This document shows positions 1 to 4,672 of a DNA stretch of 5,036 bases, piece after piece. Source of the stretch: Planctomycetota bacterium (lineage in GTDB: Bacteria; Planctomycetota; Phycisphaerae; UBA1845; PWPN01); NCBI GenBank assembly GCA_016209665.1, contig JACQVT010000452.1, positions 1 through 5,036 of the forward strand, written 5' to 3'. A program made the position numbers and the translations under genes. A model generated the notes under the pieces. It ran no database searches, was not told the DNA's origin, and worked only from the letters and a program-made list of their open reading frames with translations. The stretch's first letter is position 1, and every line of letters starts with the position of its first letter.

Positions 1-1178
1 ACCGGCTGGTGCAGAACCCGCACGTGGCCACGATCGGCCTGCCGTTGCCGGATCAGGACGGGCGCGAACAATTCGTCGGGTGGGTCGGTCGGCAGGAGGA
101 GCTGAGCCGGCTGACCGAGATGGCGCCCAAGGAATTGGCCAGCCTGTCGAACGGTCTGAGCCTGGTGAGCCTTAACGTGCTGCTGTCGCGGGCCCGCCAG
201 GGCGGGCAAAGGATCGACGCCGAGCGGTTCCGGCAGCTCAAGAAGTCGATGATCGAGCGGCAGTGCCAAGGCCTGGTCGAGTTCATCGAGCCGTCGCACA
301 CGCTGGACCTCGTCGCCGGTCAGCAGGCCGCCAAGCAGCGACTGCGAGAAGACGCGGAACTGATCCTGCACGGCCAGCTCGAATCGGCGCCGATGGGCTA
401 TCTGTTCTCCGGCCCGGTGGGCACGGGCAAGACGTTTCTGGCCGAGTGTTACGCCGGCTCGATCGGCATTCCGTGCGTGAAGCTGCGGAACTTCCGGTCG
501 AAGTACGTGGGCGAGACGGAGGGCAACTTGGAGCAGGTGCTGACGGTGCTGCGGTCGCTGGGCCCGGTGGTGGTGATCATCGACGAGGCGGACGCGGCCC
601 TGGGCAACCGGTCCGCGGAAGGCGATTCGGGCACGTCGAGCCGGGTGTTCTCGATGATCGCGAGCCAGATGGGCGACACCCGTTACCGCGGCCGGATCAT
701 CTGGATGCTGCTGACCTGCCGACCCGACCTGCTGCCGATCGACCTCAAGCGTCAGGGCCGGGCGGAAGTGCACATCCCGCTGTTCTACCCGCAGGACGAG
801 GGGGAAATCCGGGCGATGTTCGCCGCCCTGGCCCGCAAGAACAAGGTGGAACTCACCGAAGACATCTGGCCTCTGCCGGGCATCGTCGATCGGCACCTGA
901 GCGGGGCGGACATCGAGAGCGTCCTGCTGGCCGCCAAGCGCCGGGCCCTGACCGAGGGGGCGGGTACGATTTCCCGCGCCGCAATGACCGAGGCGGTCAA
1001 CGACTTCGTGCCGTCGGCCCAGGGTCTGGAGAAGGAGCTGCAAGAGTTGGCGTCGGTGCTCGAATGCACGCAGCTCAACTTCCTGCCCCCCCACTGGCGC
1101 GAGAAGGTGGCCCAGCCCGAAGGCCGGGCCAGATTGCAGGAACGGATGGTGGCGATCCGCAGTCTGTTGCGAGAGTGA
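1..1178 (+). CDS. AAA+ ATPase, FtsH/Cdc48/Ycf46-like, 5'-truncated
   Basis: This is the C-terminal part of a cytoplasmic AAA+ ATPase; partner and substrate are unknown. The frame is open to the left edge, so the GTG at 9 is probably internal; residues below are counted from it. Walker A is GPVGTGKT (135-142) and Walker B is VVVIIDEAD (187-195). The sensor-1 region reads LTCRPD (235-240), where relatives usually have an Asn in place of the Cys. The RQGR stretch (R248, R251) sits where FtsH-type arginine fingers lie, and SGAD (298-301) marks the sensor-2/lid region. Residues 1-110 do not match the start of an AAA module. The LPLPD motif followed by a helical NGLSLVSL segment resembles the lid of a preceding, degenerate AAA domain, as in Ycf46-like two-domain proteins, so the missing part would hold the rest of that domain. 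It ends 28 nt before the next gene, suggesting co-transcription. The ATPase call is firm; the subfamily is tentative. Confidence 0.93.
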   Translation, partial: RLVQNPHVATIGLPLPDQDGREQFVGWVGRQEELSRLTEMAPKELASLSNGLSLVSLNVLLSRARQGGQRIDAERFRQLKKSMIERQCQGLVEFIEPSHTLDLVAGQQAAKQRLREDAELILHGQLESAPMGYLFSGPVGTGKTFLAECYAGSIGIPCVKLRNFRSKYVGETEGNLEQVLTVLRSLGPVVVIIDEADAALGNRSAEGDSGTSSRVFSMIASQMGDTRYRGRIIWMLLTCRPDLLPIDLKRQGRAEVHIPLFYPQDEGEIRAMFAALARKNKVELTEDIWPLPGIVDRHLSGADIESVLLAAKRRALTEGAGTISRAAMTEAVNDFVPSAQGLEKELQELASVLECTQLNFLPPHWREKVAQPEGRARLQERMVAIRSLLRE

Positions 1179-1193
1179 TCGATCATTCCTGTC

Positions 1194-1201
1194 GAAGGGA
1201 G
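1194..1201 (+). promoter_or_regulatory. Ribosome binding site of the small basic protein gene
   Basis: GAAGGGAG lies 5 nt before the ATG at 1207. It fixes that start and supports a short 28-nt operon junction with the AAA+ ATPase gene, with no room for a separate terminator. Confidence 0.7.
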
Positions 1202-1206
1202 CACGC

Positions 1207-1653
1207 ATGGCCAAGAAAAAGAAGACCGCCAAGCCGAAGAAGACCGCGAAGAAACCGATCCGCCGATCGGCGGTGAGGAAGAAGTCCGTCAAGCCAGCGG
1301 CGAAGCGCGCGGCCAGACCGTCGGCCAAGGGCAAGCAGGCGGTCAAGGCCGCGGCGGCGAGCAGGCGCACGACCAGTTGGCTCGACGATGCCACGCAGAA
1401 GCCGTTGATCGACCGGTATGCGCGGCAGCTTGGCTCGTTCATCGAGGCCATGGCCGACGGACGGATCGAGCAGTCGGAGGTCGAGGCCCAGGAGCGGCGG
1501 CTGGTCAAGCTCATGCGCGAAATCGAGCCGCAGCTCGGCGACGCCCTGCACGCCCGCGTCACCGAACTGCTGTGCGAGCTGACGGCCTACGATCTCATGC
1601 AGATGCTGTATGCGTTCAGCACGAACCGGCCGCAGGCGACGTTCCAGGGATAG
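1207..1653 (+). CDS. Small protein with histone H1-like basic tail and helical TerB-like domain (hypothetical)
   Basis: A 148-residue protein of unknown function. Residues 2-58 are low-complexity and strongly basic (Lys, Ala, Arg, Pro, with KKTAK-type repeats), resembling the tails of histone H1-like and AlgP-like bacterial proteins. Such a tail usually binds nucleic acid or another polyanion. Residues 62-140 are a different, well-mixed, probably all-helical domain. Within it ADGRIEQSE (83-91) resembles the acidic ADG...E motif of TerB-like domains of tellurite/stress clusters. That similarity is short and may be coincidence. There is no signal peptide or membrane segment, so it is likely cytoplasmic. 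The ATG start is supported by GAAGGGAG 5 nt upstream. It is tightly linked to the AAA+ gene before it, so it may be a cofactor or adaptor of that ATPase. The gene call is good; the function is open. Confidence 0.85.
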   Translation: MAKKKKTAKPKKTAKKPIRRSAVRKKSVKPAAKRAARPSAKGKQAVKAAAASRRTTSWLDDATQKPLIDRYARQLGSFIEAMADGRIEQSEVEAQERRLVKLMREIEPQLGDALHARVTELLCELTAYDLMQMLYAFSTNRPQATFQG

Positions 1654-1662
1654 TGCGGCGTC

Positions 1663-1697
1663 ACACCTCGGTCGCGGTTGGGACTGCGACTCTGTGT
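1663..1697 (+). other. Stem-loop just after the small basic protein gene
   Basis: The core is an 8-bp stem (1671-1678 with 1683-1690, one G-U pair) closed by the four-base loop TGGG. A further 4 bp (1663-1666 with 1694-1697) can form below an internal loop. It starts about 10 nt after the TAG stop. No T-run follows, so it is more likely an mRNA 3'-end stabiliser or processing element than a classical intrinsic terminator. Confidence 0.45.
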
Positions 1698-1743
1698 CTC
1701 GCTGGCGCCCGCCGGGACGGGCATTCCAAAAAATCGGTCGGTT

Positions 1744-1784
1744 TATCATGGCCCCGCCCGGCAAGCGGTGTTTCAATGGGCGGG
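1744..1784 (+). promoter_or_regulatory. Possible promoter/leader region ahead of the VWA gene
   Basis: The 198-nt gap 1654-1851 has one A/T-rich patch (about 1723-1749). It ends in TATCAT (1744-1749), one mismatch from a sigma-70 -10 box, but no good -35 box sits at a proper distance. Just downstream, CCCGCCC (1753-1759) can pair with GGGCGGG (1778-1784) across an 18-nt loop. A transcript starting near 1757 would have a leader of about 95 nt. The support is weak. Confidence 0.2.
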
Positions 1785-1822
1785 CGAGGTCGGCCCCGTC
1801 GAGCGTCGGCGCGGACCCGACC

Positions 1823-1829
1823 AAGGAGG
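1823..1829 (+). promoter_or_regulatory. Strong Shine-Dalgarno sequence, unusually far from the VWA start
   Basis: AAGGAGG is a near-perfect anti-16S match, but it ends 22 nt before the ATG at 1852. No ATG, GTG or TTG lies at normal spacing in the VWA frame; the only near-start codon there is ACG at 1837. Either the spacing is really long, the leader folds, or the start is non-canonical. Confidence 0.45.
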
Positions 1830-1851
1830 CTCCACCACGGGATCCACGCCA

Positions 1852-2703
1852 ATGAAGGGAACGCGACGCGAACGATCGAAAACCGGCTGGGACGCGGCAG
1901 AGCTGCTGGGCACGCTGTTCGAACTGCTGTGCATGATTCTGTTGCCGATCGCCGGCTGCGATCGAGGGGACCGCCCTGGGGCGACGCCGGCCCCCGTGGC
2001 CGCAACGCCCAACGTCCCCGCGGCCCGGCCATCGGCCCAACCCGCGCCCTACGGCGACGCCAACCAGATTCCGCTGCCCGCCGCCCAGCAGCGGCTGTGC
2101 ACGGCCGTCGTGATCCTGCTCGACACCTCGGGCAGCATGACGCAAGCCGTCGGCGACCGCGCGGGCGGCCGTTCGCCGAAGCACCAGATTGCCCGCCAGG
2201 CGCTCGAACGAATCGTCAACTACACCATCGACTGGAAGAAGACGCATCCGGACCGCGATCTCGAACTCGGGCTGTTCACCTTCAGCAGTTCGGCCCGGGC
2301 CGTGCTGCCGATGGGGCCGTTCGACGCCGGCAAGAGCCGCAGTGCACTGGCGTCGCTGACGAAGCCCGGCGGCGGCACCGCGATCGGCGACGCCCTGCGG
2401 CGGGGGTTCGAGGCCCTGTACGCATCGGGTTGCGTACGGAAGTACGTCATCTGCATCACCGATGGTGAGAACACGACGGGGCCGCGTCCCGACCGCATCG
2501 CCCGCCAATTGTACGCCCAGACCGGCGGTGAGGTGGAGATCCATTTCATCGCCTTCGACACCTCCGCGAAGAGGTTCGGTTTCCTGGAGAGCGTGAACGG
2601 CCACATCGTCGAGGCGGCCGACGGGGCCCAGCTTGAGGCTCGGATTTCGGACATCTACGAGAAGCGCATTCTGGCCGAGGCGATGCCGGCGGAGCAGCCA
2701 TGA
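1852..2703 (+). CDS. VWA-domain lipoprotein
   Basis: A 283-residue probable periplasmic lipoprotein that should bind a protein partner through a metal-dependent VWA domain. The N-terminus is basic (KGTRRERSK), followed by a hydrophobic stretch (about 18-35) ending in the lipobox IAGC, so Cys36 would be lipidated. Asp37 follows, which in enterobacteria would favour inner-membrane retention; whether this rule applies here is unknown. A Pro/Ala-rich linker (about 40-75) leads to the VWA domain (about 83-275). The MIDAS site looks intact: DTSGS (D91, S93, S95), T176 in GGGTAIGD, and D204 in ITDGEN. A frame extension back to TTG 1678 adds 58 unconvincing residues without a ribosome site, so ATG 1852 is preferred. 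The next gene encodes a membrane-anchored binding/OmpA fusion in the same compartment, a natural partner candidate. Its export signal argues against a cytoplasmic MoxR-VWA type complex with the upstream ATPase. Confidence 0.92.
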   Translation: MKGTRRERSKTGWDAAELLGTLFELLCMILLPIAGCDRGDRPGATPAPVAATPNVPAARPSAQPAPYGDANQIPLPAAQQRLCTAVVILLDTSGSMTQAVGDRAGGRSPKHQIARQALERIVNYTIDWKKTHPDRDLELGLFTFSSSARAVLPMGPFDAGKSRSALASLTKPGGGTAIGDALRRGFEALYASGCVRKYVICITDGENTTGPRPDRIARQLYAQTGGEVEIHFIAFDTSAKRFGFLESVNGHIVEAADGAQLEARISDIYEKRILAEAMPAEQP

Positions 2704-2709
2704 TGATCG

Positions 2710-2740
2710 TTGACAGGATCGCCGATCGCGATGATGTTAT
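2710..2740 (+). promoter_or_regulatory. Candidate sigma-70 promoter for the SBP-OmpA and permease genes
   Basis: A perfect TTGACA -35 box (2710-2715) starts 7 nt after the VWA stop codon. The best -10 candidates are TGTTAT (2735-2740, 19-nt spacer, 4 of 6 matches) or GATGTT (2733-2738, 17-nt spacer, 3 of 6). The patch around 2731-2743 is the most A/T-rich of this gap. The 8-bp palindrome ATCGCGAT (2725-2732) lies between the two boxes and could be an operator, though that is speculative. A start near 2747 would put the hairpin at 2750-2773 at the very 5' end of the message. Confidence 0.42.
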
Positions 2741-2749
2741 GTTCGGCGG

Positions 2750-2773
2750 CGTGCGAGACGGCATGCTCGCACG
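2750..2773 (+). other. Perfect 8-bp stem-loop upstream of the SBP-OmpA gene
   Basis: CGTGCGAG (2750-2757) pairs perfectly with CTCGCACG (2766-2773) around an 8-nt loop. A further 3 bp (2745-2747 with 2775-2777) can form below a small internal loop. No T-run follows. It lies just downstream of the candidate promoter, so it may protect the 5' end of the transcript or act as an attenuation or binding site. Confidence 0.5.
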
Positions 2774-2786
2774 GGCCGCAGAGAAC

Positions 2787-2807
2787 GGACCGGCTGGAAG
2801 CCGGTCC
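2787..2807 (+). repeat. REP-like palindrome with GGCTGGAAGCC core
   Basis: GGACCGGCT (2787-2795) pairs perfectly with AGCCGGTCC (2799-2807) across the 3-nt loop GGA. From memory, unchecked, GGCTGGAAGCC-type palindromes are common dispersed intergenic repeats in Planctomycetota and Verrucomicrobia. Only this copy is seen here, with a possible relative at 4631-4648. In RNA it would form a very stable hairpin 22 nt before the ribosome binding site of the next gene. Confidence 0.5.
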
Positions 2808-2829
2808 CACACTCAGCAACCGCTAGCAT

Positions 2830-2834
2830 GGGAG
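2830..2834 (+). promoter_or_regulatory. Ribosome binding site fixing the SBP-OmpA start
   Basis: GGGAG ends 8 nt before ATG 2843. The in-frame ATG at 2828 overlaps this motif and has no ribosome site of its own, so 2843 is the better start. The choice shortens the protein by five residues and puts the hydrophobic anchor right at the N-terminus. Confidence 0.65.
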
Positions 2835-2842
2835 ACCTGAAC

Positions 2843-4585
2843 ATGGCCGGTCAACCGAAAACTCCGTTCTACGTGACGCTGGCAGTCGTGATCGTCGGGC
2901 TGGTCGCGTTCGCGGTGTACCGCAGCGACGTGTTCGCGCCCAAAGCCAGGCCAGTCGATACCGGCGGCGGCGGGACCGAGGCGCCGCCGCTGGCCCAGCC
3001 GGTGGAGGACCCGGGCGGGACCACCGGCATCACGACGGTCAAGGAGTACGCCTTCAAGCCCGCCGAGCGTCTGCCCGCCGTCAAGGGAACGTCGGCGTAC
3101 AAGCCCCTGACCGACGGCACCGTGCAGTTTGCCCTCAACGTGTGGGCCGGTTGGGCGCCGATCATTCTCGCCAACAACGGCTTCAAGGCCGACAAGGCAT
3201 GGAAAACGCCCGACGGCCGGGACTTCAAGGTCGAGCTGGTACTGATCGACAACCCGGTGGCGATGCGCGACGCCTACGCGGCCGGCGACGTGCACATCGG
3301 CTGGGCCACGCTGGACATGGTGCCGCTGTTCATGGAAGGGTTCGTCGATTCGGCGGGCAAGCCGCGGGACAGCCGGGTCATGCCCCGCATCTACCAGCAG
3401 GTGGACTGGTCCAACGGCGGCGACGGCATTGTCGTCCGCGAGAGCGTCAAGACCGTTGCCGACCTGCGGGGCAAGAAGCTGGTGCTGGGCCAGAACTCAC
3501 CCTCGCACTACTTCGCGCTCAACATGCTGGTCGCCGGCGGCGTGCAGCCCTCGGAGGTCAAGATGGTCTTCACCGAGGACGCTTTCCAGGCGGCGGCGGC
3601 GTTCAACGCCCAGCCGGACATCGCGGGGGCCGTGTCCTGGGCCCCCGACATCTACAACCTCGAGAAGGTCCGGGGCAACCGGATGCTGGTGACGACGGCG
3701 ACGGCCAACAAACTGATCGCCGACGTCTGGTTCGCCCGAGCCGACTTCGCCAAGGACCACCCGGGCATCGTCGAGTCGCTGGTCCGGGGCATCTTCGACG
3801 CGATGGTGGAGCTGAAGGACCAGGCCAGCCAGAAGAAGGCGGCGGAGCTGATGGCCCAGGGCTACAACATTCCGGCCAGCGATGCCCTGAGCATGCTCGG
3901 CGACGCCCACAGCACCAACTGGGCGGAGAACTATCAGTTCTTCGTCAACCAGAACAACCCGGCCAATTTCGAGCGGGTCTGGTCCAACGCTTACTACCTG
4001 TACCGGCGGATCGGGGCCATCACGCACACGCCGGTGCCGTTCGATCAGGTCATGGACTTCTCGGTCATCGAGAAGCTCGGCCAGGAAGACAAGTACGCCT
4101 CGCAGAAGGACGAGTACAAGGTGCAGTTCACGCCGGCGTCCACGACGGAGATCCGGGCCGAGGACGAAATCCTCACCAACACGGTGTTCATCCACTTCTT
4201 CCCGAACAGTTGGGACCTGCACAAGAAGGTGACGAAGAAGAAGGACGGTCAGGACGTCGAGGAGATGTACGACCCCAACGTGGATTTCGTCCTGGAGGAC
4301 ATCGCCAAGCTCACCGGGCAGTTCGGAGCCGCCCGGATCATCATCGAGGGGCACACCGACGGTTCGATGCGCGGTCAGGTCACGAAGAACCTGGTCAAGG
4401 AGCTGTCGCTCAACCGGGCCAACGCCGTCAAGGAGGCCCTGGTGGAGAAGTACAAGCTCGATCCGAACCAGTTCGCCGTCGAGGGTCTGGGCTGGGACCG
4501 CCCCGCCGACCCGAACGACGCCGACAACCACGCGAAGAACCGCCGGGTCGAGGTCAAGGTGTTCCCGGCGGAACGGCAGGGATGA
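2843..4585 (+). CDS. Membrane-anchored ABC solute-binding protein fused to an OmpA peptidoglycan-binding domain
   Basis: A 580-residue fusion protein. A short N-terminus is followed by one hydrophobic segment (about 9-26) without a clear cleavage site, so it probably stays as a membrane anchor. A Gly/Pro-rich linker follows. Residues about 94-410 form a type-2 solute-binding domain of the NMT1/SsuA/TauA/NrtA class. Signs include VWAGWAPI near the start (100-107), the GDVHIGWATLDMVP strand-helix, ADLRGKKLVLG, and SWAPDIYNLEKV. The ligand cannot be told from sequence; nitrate, sulfonates, taurine and thiamine precursors are known for the class. Residues about 445-578 are an OmpA-type domain. 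D506 in GHTDGS and R525 in LSLNR match the Asp and Arg that bind diaminopimelate in OmpA, and the NRRVEVKV end (566-573) is typical. Two insertions against standard OmpA are visible: a Lys-rich stretch after the first strand, and four extra residues between D506 and R525. The permease gene follows 87 nt downstream. I recall database entries called phosphate-type SBP/OmpA family proteins with this layout. Confidence 0.95.
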   Translation: MAGQPKTPFYVTLAVVIVGLVAFAVYRSDVFAPKARPVDTGGGGTEAPPLAQPVEDPGGTTGITTVKEYAFKPAERLPAVKGTSAYKPLTDGTVQFALNVWAGWAPIILANNGFKADKAWKTPDGRDFKVELVLIDNPVAMRDAYAAGDVHIGWATLDMVPLFMEGFVDSAGKPRDSRVMPRIYQQVDWSNGGDGIVVRESVKTVADLRGKKLVLGQNSPSHYFALNMLVAGGVQPSEVKMVFTEDAFQAAAAFNAQPDIAGAVSWAPDIYNLEKVRGNRMLVTTATANKLIADVWFARADFAKDHPGIVESLVRGIFDAMVELKDQASQKKAAELMAQGYNIPASDALSMLGDAHSTNWAENYQFFVNQNNPANFERVWSNAYYLYRRIGAITHTPVPFDQVMDFSVIEKLGQEDKYASQKDEYKVQFTPASTTEIRAEDEILTNTVFIHFFPNSWDLHKKVTKKKDGQDVEEMYDPNVDFVLEDIAKLTGQFGAARIIIEGHTDGSMRGQVTKNLVKELSLNRANAVKEALVEKYKLDPNQFAVEGLGWDRPADPNDADNHAKNRRVEVKVFPAERQG

Positions 4586-4590
4586 GGGCG

Positions 4591-4610
4591 CGGGAACATC
4601 CAGGTTCCCG
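4591..4610 (+). other. Stem-loop directly after the SBP-OmpA stop codon
   Basis: CGGGAAC (4591-4597) pairs perfectly with GTTCCCG (4604-4610) around the 6-nt loop ATCCAG, starting 6 nt after the TGA. The following bases (AGATCGTAAC) have no T-run, so it is not a normal terminator. The same GTTCCCG occurs at 4561-4567 inside the gene end and could pair with 4591-4597 instead, giving two mutually exclusive folds. The likely role is mRNA end protection or reduced read-through into the permease gene. Confidence 0.45.
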
Positions 4611-4628
4611 AGATCGTAACAGCGGCGA

Positions 4629-4652
4629 GCCGCGGGCTTCATCCCGCGCGGC
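4629..4652 (+). repeat. REP-like palindrome with GGGCTTCATCCC core
   Basis: CGCGGG (4631-4636) pairs with CCCGCG (4643-4648) around CTTCAT. Two more pairs (4629-4630 with 4651-4652) form if two bases bulge out. The GGGCTTC half resembles the minus-strand reading of the palindrome at 2787-2807 (CCGGCTTC). It ends 3 nt before the ribosome binding site of the permease gene and could limit ribosome access. Confidence 0.42.
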
Positions 4653-4655
4653 CCC

Positions 4656-4663
4656 AGGGAGGA
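4656..4663 (+). promoter_or_regulatory. Ribosome binding site of the permease gene
   Basis: AGGGAGGA lies 9 nt before ATG 4673, a strong motif at near-ideal spacing that fixes this start. Confidence 0.7.
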
Positions 4664-4672
4664 CCACCACGC

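Noticed and set aside
1176..1185. Palindrome TGATCGATCA over the ATPase stop codon
   Set aside because: It is too short to be significant, with no second copy or link to a start site.
1260..1273. Perfect 14-bp palindrome CCGCCGATCGGCGG inside the small-protein gene
   Set aside because: At this base composition about one such palindrome is expected by chance in 5 kb, and it lies inside coding sequence.
1678..1851. TTG 1678 as start of the VWA gene
   Set aside because: There is no ribosome site before it, the 58 extra residues do not look like protein, and they would bury the lipoprotein signal sequence.
1654..1851. Intrinsic terminator between the small-protein and VWA genes
   Set aside because: Stem-loops are present, but no T-run follows either one. 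A Rho-dependent end cannot be judged from sequence.
1183..2604. Long open frame on the - strand (473 codons) across the small-protein and VWA genes
   Set aside because: Its translation is Arg/Gly/Leu-rich without any recognisable domain, it spans two genes and a gap, and the + strand genes have clear motifs and ribosome sites. It is a G+C-driven shadow.
2828..2842. ATG 2828 as start of the SBP-OmpA gene
   Set aside because: It overlaps the GGGAG ribosome site that is well placed for ATG 2843 and has none of its own.
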